Shown here: positions 23,866 to 31,597 of the stretch, one piece after another
Layout: each line of letters opens with the position of its first letter
Position numbering within the stretch: position 1 is the stretch's first letter
Assembly (NCBI GenBank): GCA_900548495.1
Contig: URKT01000005.1
Coordinates: 1-40,471 of the forward strand
DNA length: 40,471 nt
Origin: an uncultured Collinsella sp.
GTDB lineage: Bacteria; Actinomycetota; Coriobacteriia; Coriobacteriales; Coriobacteriaceae
Direction: 5' to 3'
Position numbers and translations under genes: made by a program
Notes under the pieces: model-generated
What the model saw: only the letters and a program-made list of their open reading frames with translations
Told to the model about the DNA's origin: nothing
The model's database searches: none

Positions 23866-26800
23866 ATGGCGAACACCCAGAACTATATTAACCACCTGCT
23901 GCAGAACACCGGCATCACGCCGGCATGCAGCGAAGAAGAGCGCTTGGCTGCCGAGGATATCGCTCAGATCTTCCGCAACCACGGCTTTGATCCCGAGGTT
24001 CAGGAGTTCAATGCCCCGGCGCCCAGCAGGTTGGCATTTGCCGTTACCGGTATTCTTGCGTTTGCCGGCGCCCTGCTGATGGGCATCGGCGGCGGCATCG
24101 GCTTGGTCGGCACCTTGCTGGCCATTGTCGGTGCCGTTCTTTACGTGCTCGAGCGCACGGGCCATCCCGTGGTTTCGCGCCTGGGCAAGACGGGCGTGAG
24201 CCAAAATGTCATCGCCTACCACAAGGCCTCGGGCCCGCTCGCGTCTCCGCGCAACCGCCCGGTGGTCGTTGTCGCACACTACGACTCTCCCCGTGCTGAG
24301 CTGCTCGCCCGCGAGCCCTATGCTTCGTATCGTGCGCTCATCGCCAAGTTGTTGCCCGTTGCCACGGTTGCCCCTGCTGCCGTTGCCATCTTGCGTATCC
24401 TGCCGCTCCCCGGCGCGCTCAAGGTTCTGCTGTGGATTGTCGCGATCCTCGCTTCCCTCGTTGCGCTCGCCAACGCGGCAAATATCATCTCTAACCGCCA
24501 CATTCTTCCCTATACGTCCGGTGCGGTGTGCAACAAGTCTTCTGTCGCCGCTATGCTCGGCGTTATGGACAACGTTGCTCCCTTCCAGGGCGAAAACGAG
24601 TTTCCCGACGATGTTCCGTTCGATACCTATTTTGGGGAGCAGAAGCGTCGTGCCGAGGAAATGGCGCGCGCGGCGGCGGAGTATGCCGCGGCCCAACAGC
24701 AAAACGACTACGGCAACACCATCGAGTATGAAGAGCCTACCTACGCCGAGGATGAGTTCGGCCAGCCGATTGCTCCCGACGCCCAGACCGAGCCCGAACA
24801 GGGTGAGGATTTCGACGAGCAGATCGAGGGCTTTGAGGGTGCGTCTGCCGACGAGACGCTGATTGGCGCCATCGTGCCCGAGGATCAGAATCAGGCTGTC
24901 CAGGCCGAAGAGTTCAATGGCGAGGTTCCCGCTGCCGAGTCGGCGGAGGAGCGTGTCGTGGCCGAGCCCGAGCCCAAACTCTATCGCAATGCCGCCGGCA
25001 ACATCCGCTTTGGTTCGGATGCCATCCGTGCGCTCGGAATGCTTCCCGAGTCCTGCACGCTCGATTACGAGGAGGGCGAGGAGCCGACGTTTGAGCCCGA
25101 GCCTGCCCCCGTCGTGACTGTGCCTGCGCCCGTTGTCACCGTTGATGATGAGTCTGCCGCGGTTGCCGCTGCCGTTGCCGAGCCCGAGGCGGTGTCCGCG
25201 ATCGATCCCGCGGCAGGACTGGACATTTTGGCTCCCGCCGCGCCGGCGCAAGACGTTGCGGACGAGTCTGACGACGATTACGCTGAACAGCCGAGGCGCG
25301 TGTCTTACGAGAGCGATACTGATTTCTCGGCCGAGATTCCCGCGGCAACGCCCCATGCCGATATTGCATCCGCGTTCTCTTCGATTGGCGCCAGCGCTTC
25401 CAACTTCTTTAAGGGTGCGCTTGCAAAGGGCAAGAAATGTGTCGACGATTTCGAGGAGAAGCGCGCTGCCGCACGCGAGGCTGCCGAGCAGGAGGCTATC
25501 GCTCAGCAGCAGGCGGCCGAGGCGGCACGCGAGCGCGCAGCGCAGGAGTTCGAGCAGAACGAGGCTATGCAGTCCGTGCCCGTCGACGCTGCCGAAGCTA
25601 CAACGTCCTTTGAGTCCCAGCAACCGGCGTCCGCGGATGTTGTTGAGGCGACGACGTCTTTCGAGGCTCAGCAGCACGTCGATAGCACCATGTCGTTTGA
25701 TGCCGCGCAGTTCGATTCCACGATAACGTTTGAAAAGCAAGGCACCGCGATTGCCGAGCCCCTTCCTGTTTCCGATGAGCAGGGCGACGTGGCAGACGAT
25801 GACGAGCCTATTGATGCTGTCGAAATCCAAGATGTCGCCGAGGACGAGGCCGTCGAGGCCGACCCTGACGAAGAGCAATACGCGGCAGCCGAGCAAGATG
25901 ATTCGGCCGAGGTCGAGCAGGAGGAAGTGCCTGCGGTTTCCGAGGCTTCCGAGACAGATGAGTCGAGGCCTTACTCCACGCAGATTTTCACCATGCCGGC
26001 CCCGAGTGGTTCCGGTGCCACGGTTGCCGATGTTGCTCCCACCCAGGACGAAACGGTCGATTCCCTTATGGCCCAGATTTCCTCCCAGGCATCACCGCGT
26101 CCGCAGATGAATGTTCCCGATCCGGCGTCGGCTCCTTCGCCCGCACCTTCCTCGTCTCCGCTGGCTTCGGTCCCCGATCCGTCGCTGCCGTCGATGAAGC
26201 AGACAAACGTTGCATCTCGCACGTCGCTGTTCGACCTTCCCGACCCCTCCGCACAGGTCAACGACCCCTTTGCTACCGCTCAGGGTCCCGAACCCACATC
26301 GGCACCCGTTGCGCCTCCTATGCCCGTTGCGTCGGGCGCTCAGCCGATCGAGACCATTTCGGCTCCCGCCCCGGCGGCACCCAAGTCTCGCAAGCGCGGC
26401 CTGGGCGGCCTGTTCGGTCGTAAAAAGAAAAACGAACAGGACAGCATGAGTGATTGGCTGGGCGTCGAAGACGATTACGATGCCAAGAAGTCCGGTCGCG
26501 GCATCGGTTCGTGGGATAATTTCGAGGACGATAACGATGGCTGGAAGGGCGGCGCTACGTCTTCCGACGGTGCTTCTTCCGAAGATATGCTCTCGGCTGT
26601 CGCCTCTATGGGCGACGATGAGCTGCTCGGTCACGATATCTGGTTTGTGGCAACGGGCGCCTCGGATTGTGATGGCGCCGGTATGAAGGCCTTCTTGGCT
26701 TCGCATCGCGATAAGCTCCGCGGCGTCTTCTTCATCAATCTTGAATCCGTCGGCGCCGGTAGGCTTTCGGTGGTGACGGTTGAGGGCGAACAGCAGCTGC

Positions 26801-27063
26801 TCAAGGGCGATCGCCGCATCATGAACCTGGTCAGCAAGGTGTGCAAGTCGTTCCATGTCGATTGTGGCGCGCTCGAGATGCCCTATGCCAAGACCGATGC
26901 CTACGCCGCGCTCGAGGCGAGCCGCCGAGCCCTCACCATCGCCGGCGTGGACGGCACGCGTCTGGCTTGCGCTCGTACCGAGGACGACCTGCCCCACAAT
27001 GTCAACCCGACGAACATTGCCACGGTATCCGAGGTCGTGACCGAGGTTATCCGCCGTTCGTAG
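23866..27063 (+). CDS. M28-peptidase-like membrane protein with giant disordered insert
   Basis: 1065 residues. The first 240 resemble the start of an M28 metallopeptidase (NVIAYH, VVVVAHYDSP with H138 and D140) interrupted by hydrophobic segments at about 55-76, 78-96, 158-180 and 183-205. Residues about 245-915 are a low-complexity, acidic Ala/Pro/Ser/Glu-rich insert with repeats such as TTSFE. The fold resumes at about 920 (GHDIWFVATGASD, FFINLESVG, E960) and runs to the end. Expected M28 ligands look lost: Asp is Cys222, Glu-Glu is Ser933-Asp934, and the last His is about Arg1037. It is probably a non-catalytic membrane scaffold rather than a peptidase, but this is inference. The ATG is chosen by GGAG 5 bases upstream; the frame is open 50 codons further. 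Confidence 0.75.
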   Translation: MANTQNYINHLLQNTGITPACSEEERLAAEDIAQIFRNHGFDPEVQEFNAPAPSRLAFAVTGILAFAGALLMGIGGGIGLVGTLLAIVGAVLYVLERTGHPVVSRLGKTGVSQNVIAYHKASGPLASPRNRPVVVVAHYDSPRAELLAREPYASYRALIAKLLPVATVAPAAVAILRILPLPGALKVLLWIVAILASLVALANAANIISNRHILPYTSGAVCNKSSVAAMLGVMDNVAPFQGENEFPDDVPFDTYFGEQKRRAEEMARAAAEYAAAQQQNDYGNTIEYEEPTYAEDEFGQPIAPDAQTEPEQGEDFDEQIEGFEGASADETLIGAIVPEDQNQAVQAEEFNGEVPAAESAEERVVAEPEPKLYRNAAGNIRFGSDAIRALGMLPESCTLDYEEGEEPTFEPEPAPVVTVPAPVVTVDDESAAVAAAVAEPEAVSAIDPAAGLDILAPAAPAQDVADESDDDYAEQPRRVSYESDTDFSAEIPAATPHADIASAFSSIGASASNFFKGALAKGKKCVDDFEEKRAAAREAAEQEAIAQQQAAEAARERAAQEFEQNEAMQSVPVDAAEATTSFESQQPASADVVEATTSFEAQQHVDSTMSFDAAQFDSTITFEKQGTAIAEPLPVSDEQGDVADDDEPIDAVEIQDVAEDEAVEADPDEEQYAAAEQDDSAEVEQEEVPAVSEASETDESRPYSTQIFTMPAPSGSGATVADVAPTQDETVDSLMAQISSQASPRPQMNVPDPASAPSPAPSSSPLASVPDPSLPSMKQTNVASRTSLFDLPDPSAQVNDPFATAQGPEPTSAPVAPPMPVASGAQPIETISAPAPAAPKSRKRGLGGLFGRKKKNEQDSMSDWLGVEDDYDAKKSGRGIGSWDNFEDDNDGWKGGATSSDGASSEDMLSAVASMGDDELLGHDIWFVATGASDCDGAGMKAFLASHRDKLRGVFFINLESVGAGRLSVVTVEGEQQLLKGDRRIMNLVSKVCKSFHVDCGALEMPYAKTDAYAALEASRRALTIAGVDGTRLACARTEDDLPHNVNPTNIATVSEVVTEVIRRS

Positions 27064-27084
27064 ACGGAGCTCTAAGGAGTCAAC

Positions 27085-27303
27085 GTGTTTTCGTATATTA
27101 AGCGCCATTGGCCTGTCTACGTGATTTTGACCTTGATTGCCATTGCGTTGGGGTTTGGAGCTGCCTATATCGTGGGCGCGAAGGGCTCGACCCCCGCCTC
27201 CGCAATCAGCGAAGAGGTGGAGCAAGAACAGAGCACGGGTGCCGATGGGATTCCTGAGTCCGAGCAAGCAATCGTTGATGGTGGATCTTCGTCTGCAGAG
27301 TAG
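27085..27303 (+). CDS. Small single-pass membrane protein
   Basis: A 72-residue protein of unknown family. It has a basic start (FSYIKRHW), one strong hydrophobic segment at about 10-31, and an acidic Ser/Glu-rich tail. The topology suggests N-in with the tail outside, though signal-anchor cleavage is possible. The GTG start has AAGGAG 5 bases upstream. It follows the M28-like gene by 21 bases and shares its terminator, so the two probably work together. Confidence 0.75.
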   Translation: MFSYIKRHWPVYVILTLIAIALGFGAAYIVGAKGSTPASAISEEVEQEQSTGADGIPESEQAIVDGGSSSAE

Positions 27304-27324
27304 ATACGGCGATTTAAATGATTG

Positions 27325-27362
27325 AAAGCGGGCGAGCCGGGGGACTGGCTCGCCCGCTTTTT
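27325..27362 (+). terminator. Terminator after the M28-like operon
   Basis: A 14-bp perfect stem (AAAGCGGGCGAGCC and complement) with an 8-base loop and five T. It lies between convergent genes and could weakly stop the minus-strand adhesin transcript too. Confidence 0.92.
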
Positions 27363-27369
27363 CATCGCG

Positions 27370-30300
27370 CTAGCGCTTCTTTGGGATTGACCTAAGGCGA
27401 GCGAACCATAGGGCTGCGGCACCAGAGGTCAGGAGCGCGGTGATGCAAGCGGCGATGGGGGCTGATCCTGTTGCCGGTAGGTCCTGCGGTAGGGTGCAGC
27501 GTTGAATGACACTGTCCTCGTCATGTGACTCAAGTTTATCGCCGCCGCCGTTGCGGCAAAGATCGACGCGTGCGCTGTTGGTGAGTGCAGTTTGGGGTGT
27601 ATAAGCCGACGTTGCCTGCATGTGCACGACTGCGCCCCGAGCATCTGTGCCAAGGATTGCTCTGGCATCGTCAAGGTCGTCGTGCTCATCTTTGAGATCA
27701 TCACGGGTCCAAGAATCCGCATCGCTTCGAGTCGTAAAGTCGGCGGCTACTGCACCGTATTCAATGCGAATGCCCGTCACGACGGTATTGGATGCAAGGT
27801 CGAGTTCTTTCGCCTCGAGTGTGGCGGATTCCGTGGTCGAGACATCCGCCTTCCAGAGGTGCCAGCCGTCGTAATCGACGAGGCGGCAATCTTCACCCAG
27901 ACTCTCTTTTACTTCGTCGGACTCAAGCCAAGGATTTTCGTGCCCATCGTCAAGCGTCGCGTTTGCCGGCTCATCGACGTCTGTCGAGTCCAACGGCGTC
28001 GTGCGATACCACACGTTGCACAGACCGTTGAGGTCGCCGATGGCGACGGGGGTTTCGATTGAGACGAATCTCGCCGTGCCGTCTTTGGCGCACTCAAGAT
28101 CATCGGTAATCGTAAACTCATCAACCCAAGTAGCGGAATCGTTTCGAGCATCGATGGTATAGGAGAAAAGTCCGTCCGTATTGGTTTGCATCGCGGCGCG
28201 GTTTTTTCCATCGCCGTTAGCCAACAGACCCTTCCCGATAGGTTGGACAAGTTCCTGACGCTTGTCGACCTGTCCTTTGATCTCGATGGGCGCATCCTTC
28301 ATCGCGACGGATTGGACTTCTCCCGTATCCTTTATTTCAAACGTTATCTCCTCGGCAAGGTCATAGGTCCGCGGAGACATCGTTTCGCGCAACGAGTAGG
28401 TGCCGGGTGCAAGATGTTCGATGCGGTGCGGCTTGTCGGATGAGGTCCAGGAGTCTATTTCGGTTTTATCGGGACCATATAAGGTGAGCTGTGCGCCTTT
28501 CACTTCCTGCTCTCCGCTTGCATCGACCTTGGAGATATCAACCTTGGTGTAATCGTCGGATACGTTAAGCCGTGCTTCCACAACGGGTGTTTTCTGGTCG
28601 GCATAGGTAAGGTCGACGATATGGTGCGTCCGGTCGAGTAAGAAGCCGGTCGGCGCTTGAGTCTCGACAACCTCGTAGCGTGCGGTGCCAGATCCCAGCG
28701 GGAGGTCGTCCGCGCGTGCTTCTCCAGTTTCATCCGTCGTGACGGTAGCGACAGTCTCACCGTCGAGCGCGGCAATGCTACCGTCGGGGCGCACGATATC
28801 ACCTGAGGCACGGATCTCAAAGATGGCGCCCGCGAGGCTGCTGCCGTCTACGGCATCGGTTTTAACGATCCTGATGTTTCCGGTCGCGGCGCGGTCATAA
28901 TACGAGACGATTGCAACGGGCGTTAGGTTTATATCGGCGGGTATGTTTACCTCGATCTCCTCGCCGACAAGATAGGGCTCTTTGGCCGAGGTTTCGCGTA
29001 CATAATAGGTGCCCGGCACGAGCGATTCGGGCAGTGTGACGGTCCCGGTCGCGTCAGTCGTAAAGGTGTCCATTACGTTATGTGTTGGATACCAGCAAGT
29101 TTGTGAGACAGGTTCGTGATTGCTGTCGAGTAGTTGGAAGGTGAATCCGGCTAGTGGAACAGAAGCGCCTGTTTGGGCATCGCGTTTTATAATTTGGAGA
29201 TGCGTCGACAGAGCGTGGTTGTCCACGATATATTGAAGCTCGGCGCCGTCGGAAATCTGATTGGCCCCGACGGTCCATTCCCCTGCACGTTTAAAACCCT
29301 CGGGGACGGTTTCCGGAACCTCGCGAACGGTGTAGCCGGCGCGGTCGTATGGGATGGCTCCGTGGACACCGGCGGGTCGCTTGCCTGCGCCGAACCATGC
29401 TTCTGACAGATCTTTGGTGGAGGCAAAGCCATAGATGTTTGTGGTCAGTGTGCCAACAACCTGCTGAGAGCTGTTGCTGACAACCTCAAAGACAACACCT
29501 CCCGCCGGCTGCTCCAGGCCGGATTGGTCGCTATTGCCGTAGTCCTTGAATTTGGAAATCTCAAGGTCAAACGCAATGGGGGTATCGGAAACGCGAGATT
29601 CGATCTCGACCACGCCTGAATCGCCGAGCTGATCGGCTCCGACGGTGTAAGACCAGCTGTCACCGGAGGGCAAATAGCCCTCGGGCGCCTTCGATTCATA
29701 GATGGTAAAGGTTCCCAGCGGGACATCGGTGAGGGTAGCTTGACCGCTTTCATCGGTCCTGAGGGTTTGTGTCCATCCAAGGGTAGATTGCGATACGCAT
29801 ACGAATTCTGCTCCTGCGAGCGAAGCCCCAACTTGGGGGCCTGCATTCGTTGCGGCGTCGAGCTTTACAATGCGCAAGGTAATGGTGCCGGGTTGTTCAT
29901 CAATGGTGACGTATCCGCCGTTATCCGTCGTGGTAAAGGCAATGCGATCATGCCGGGGGATATAACCAGCTGGCGCTGTTGTCTCAACTAGGTAGTATGC
30001 CGTGTTGGGTAGGAGTGTTGCCTGTGCTCGACCGTTGCCGTCCATCTGGATGGTGCCAACACGTGCGTCGCTGGCGCTCTCAAAAATATCGAATGTTGCC
30101 CCGGTAAACTGATAGGTATTGTTTCCGCTGGTAATAACGGTGTTCGCAGACTGCTTTTGGAAGGAAACAGAGACCGCCGGCAGTACATAGAGCATATCTT
30201 GACGTCTGCTGCCGCCCGATACGGTTCCTAGATAGCGCCGCGCGCGGTGCGGAGCGGCTTTGATGCTTCCTGATTTTGCGCTGTCGTGGAGCCACCGCGC

Positions 30301-30801
30301 AGCCGCCACGACTTCATTGTCGGCGGTAAAGCGCCCGCTCTTGGTTTTGCCCTGAGCGGTCGTGTAGGAGTAGGTGCCGTCGACATGGGTGGTGCCGTTG
30401 AGCATCCATACGGCAAGCTGGGTGGCGGCGCGGGCGCGATCGGGTGAAAGATGGTAACCGCCAAACGACGTGGCGGTAGGATATCCGTGACAAACGATTG
30501 CTGCGAATTCGTCGTCGAGCCACACCCAGCCTTGATCAAAGTTGAGCCATGGGCCGCCCGGCTTGGTGGGGCCGGGACGCTCCTGGTTCATGCAGTAGGC
30601 AATCGAGGCGTCTTGAGCTTCATACTTGCCGATAAAGAAGGGCCCACAATCATCGCTGATAGTGCGGAAGCCGAGCTGGTCGTAGCCATCGACGGCAAAT
30701 GCGGCTCCCGGTGCCAGGCAGCCGAAAAGCAGGAAGAGGAGCAGGAGCAGCGGACCTGTTGCGATTGCGCTGTGGACAGAGTGCGTGGGTGCGTTGGACA
30801 T
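27370..30801 (-). CDS. LPXTG-anchored thioester / SpaA-repeat surface adhesin
   Basis: 1143 residues. A signal peptide (hydrophobic core about 17-35) precedes a thioester-type domain with Cys70 (SIAYCMNQ) and Gln128 (ATQLAVW), the pair that forms an internal thioester able to bond covalently to host surface amines. At least six SpaA/CnaB-type beta repeats follow, each ending in an E-box motif such as YYLVETTAPAGY, FTIYESKAPEGY or YEVVETQAPTGF; such domains usually carry Lys-Asn isopeptide bonds. A cell-wall sorting signal closes it: LPATG (1108-1112), a hydrophobic stretch and a basic tail. Sortase anchoring is expected, but no sortase gene is in the window. It is on the lagging strand relative to the inferred origin. 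AAGGAG precedes the ATG. The domain reading is strong; the ligand is unknown. Confidence 0.88.
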   Translation of the reverse strand: MSNAPTHSVHSAIATGPLLLLLFLLFGCLAPGAAFAVDGYDQLGFRTISDDCGPFFIGKYEAQDASIAYCMNQERPGPTKPGGPWLNFDQGWVWLDDEFAAIVCHGYPTATSFGGYHLSPDRARAATQLAVWMLNGTTHVDGTYSYTTAQGKTKSGRFTADNEVVAAARWLHDSAKSGSIKAAPHRARRYLGTVSGGSRRQDMLYVLPAVSVSFQKQSANTVITSGNNTYQFTGATFDIFESASDARVGTIQMDGNGRAQATLLPNTAYYLVETTAPAGYIPRHDRIAFTTTDNGGYVTIDEQPGTITLRIVKLDAATNAGPQVGASLAGAEFVCVSQSTLGWTQTLRTDESGQATLTDVPLGTFTIYESKAPEGYLPSGDSWSYTVGADQLGDSGVVEIESRVSDTPIAFDLEISKFKDYGNSDQSGLEQPAGGVVFEVVSNSSQQVVGTLTTNIYGFASTKDLSEAWFGAGKRPAGVHGAIPYDRAGYTVREVPETVPEGFKRAGEWTVGANQISDGAELQYIVDNHALSTHLQIIKRDAQTGASVPLAGFTFQLLDSNHEPVSQTCWYPTHNVMDTFTTDATGTVTLPESLVPGTYYVRETSAKEPYLVGEEIEVNIPADINLTPVAIVSYYDRAATGNIRIVKTDAVDGSSLAGAIFEIRASGDIVRPDGSIAALDGETVATVTTDETGEARADDLPLGSGTARYEVVETQAPTGFLLDRTHHIVDLTYADQKTPVVEARLNVSDDYTKVDISKVDASGEQEVKGAQLTLYGPDKTEIDSWTSSDKPHRIEHLAPGTYSLRETMSPRTYDLAEEITFEIKDTGEVQSVAMKDAPIEIKGQVDKRQELVQPIGKGLLANGDGKNRAAMQTNTDGLFSYTIDARNDSATWVDEFTITDDLECAKDGTARFVSIETPVAIGDLNGLCNVWYRTTPLDSTDVDEPANATLDDGHENPWLESDEVKESLGEDCRLVDYDGWHLWKADVSTTESATLEAKELDLASNTVVTGIRIEYGAVAADFTTRSDADSWTRDDLKDEHDDLDDARAILGTDARGAVVHMQATSAYTPQTALTNSARVDLCRNGGGDKLESHDEDSVIQRCTLPQDLPATGSAPIAACITALLTSGAAALWFARLRSIPKKR

Positions 30802-31055
30802 GGCTGCTCCTTATCCCTCGTGCGCCGCATGGGGAGGTTGCGACGCGTAGGATGAGGCTACCCCCGAGGTTCATGCGGGTAAGTACCGGAGCCTGACCAA
30901 AAGCTTGCCCAATTCCTGACAAATTGAGCTCAAATACAACAATCAGGCAAAAGCGCAGGTAGAAGATAAGGAGAACAGGAGGCCAAAGGTCCTCGTCTCC
31001 ACAATTGATGCGATTTTCAAACGAATCTCCACAGCTAAAACAAGCATCGCCACCC
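30802..31055. other. Non-coding gap upstream of the adhesin
   Basis: It must hold the adhesin promoter, but I find no convincing -35/-10 pair on the minus strand. The one pattern is a 10-bp palindrome TTGAGCTCAA (30924-30933) flanked by CCTGA and TCAGG, a possible operator. Confidence 0.3.
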
Positions 31056-31085
31056 TTGTATCGAACAAGACAACCGCGTTATACT
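31056..31085 (+). promoter_or_regulatory. Promoter of tRNA-Gly
   Basis: -35 TTGTAT (31056-31061), an 18-base spacer and -10 TATACT (31080-31085), placed 13 bases before the mature tRNA end. Confidence 0.6.
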
Positions 31086-31098
31086 AGCCAACACACAA

Positions 31099-31173
31099 GC
31101 GGGCATCGCCAAGTGGTAAGGCATCAGCTTCCCAAGCTGACACTCGCGGGTTCGAGTCCCGTTGCCCGCTCCA
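31099..31173 (+). tRNA. tRNA-Gly (anticodon CCC)
   Basis: A full cloverleaf: acceptor GCGGGCA/TGCCCGC, D-arm GCC..GGC, anticodon stem TCAGC/GCTGA with loop TTCCCAA, T-arm GCGGG-TTCGAGT-CCCGT, discriminator T, and an encoded CCA (31171-31173). CCC reads GGG codons. Confidence 0.96.
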
Positions 31174-31181
31174 GAAAAAGT

Positions 31182-31216
31182 AAAAGCACGACACCGTTCC
31201 GGTGCCGTGCTTTTTT
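31182..31216 (+). terminator. Terminator of tRNA-Gly
   Basis: AAAAGCACG-A-CACCG, a 3-base loop, then CGGTG-C-CGTGC and six T. One internal A/C mismatch. Confidence 0.85.
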
Positions 31217-31227
31217 CAATAAAGCGC

Positions 31228-31243
31228 CGGGACTCGAACCCGC
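31228..31243 (-). repeat. Inverted copy of the tRNA-Gly T-arm
   Basis: The minus strand reads GCGGGTTCGAGTCCCG, identical to the tRNA T-arm at 31146-31161. No acceptor or anticodon arm accompanies it, so it is a fragment and not a tRNA gene. Confidence 0.7.
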
Positions 31244-31260
31244 CAGGGTGCGAGCGTAAA

Positions 31261-31279
31261 ACAAACGCGAAGCGTTTGT
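31261..31279. repeat. GCGAAGC hairpin (8-bp stem, GAA loop)
   Basis: ACAAACGC-GAA-GCGTTTGT. The core GCGAAGC is a sequence known to form an exceptionally stable DNA mini-hairpin. A second hairpin, AGGCGCC/GGCGCCT with a GGCA loop, follows at 31293-31310. Confidence 0.7.
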
Positions 31280-31312
31280 AGCGAGCAGGCGAAGGCGCCG
31301 GCAGGCGCCTGA

Positions 31313-31364
31313 AGCCGGTGCGGATTTGCGAAGCAAATACGCGGACGTCCCGTTGCCCGCTCCA
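31313..31364 (+). repeat. 52-bp repeat ending in tRNA-Gly 3' end, copy 1
   Basis: It contains an imperfect hairpin GCG-g-ATTTGC-GAA-GCAAAT-a-CGC with a GCGAAGC core (31328-31334), then GTCCCGTTGCCCGCTCCA (31347-31364), identical to the last 18 bases of the tRNA-Gly gene including CCA. Confidence 0.85.
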
Positions 31365-31443
31365 TCGAGCGCGGGAGACCTTGGGACGGCCAATTCAACA
31401 AAGTCTTCCCCATCGTCTCCGTGAATCCGAGGAGATCGACCGC

Positions 31444-31495
31444 AGCCGGTGCGGATTTGCGAAGCAAATACGCGGACGTCCCGTTGCCCGCTCCA
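31444..31495 (+). repeat. 52-bp repeat ending in tRNA-Gly 3' end, copy 2
   Basis: Identical over all 52 bases to copy 1, at an offset of 131 bases; its tRNA-derived tail is 31478-31495. The spacer 31365-31443 shows nothing I recognise. This run fills the 424-base gap between tRNA-Gly and purB. Confidence 0.85.
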
Positions 31496-31597
31496 ATTCC
31501 AAAATGTTAGGTTAATGCCTGCTGCCCATACTTGCACCTGCGCACGGTACAATGGTTGGGTTACGACCAACGTGCCAATAACCAAAAAGGAGCCGCT

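Noticed and set aside
31313..31495. Two further tRNA-Gly genes or a CRISPR-like array
   Set aside because: Only the last 18 bases of the tRNA are present, with a short hairpin instead of D and anticodon arms. Two units with one spacer and tRNA-derived ends do not make a CRISPR array.
31532..31597. Longer N-terminus for purB
   Set aside because: AAAAAGGAG lies inside it just before ATG 31598, where adenylosuccinate lyases begin.
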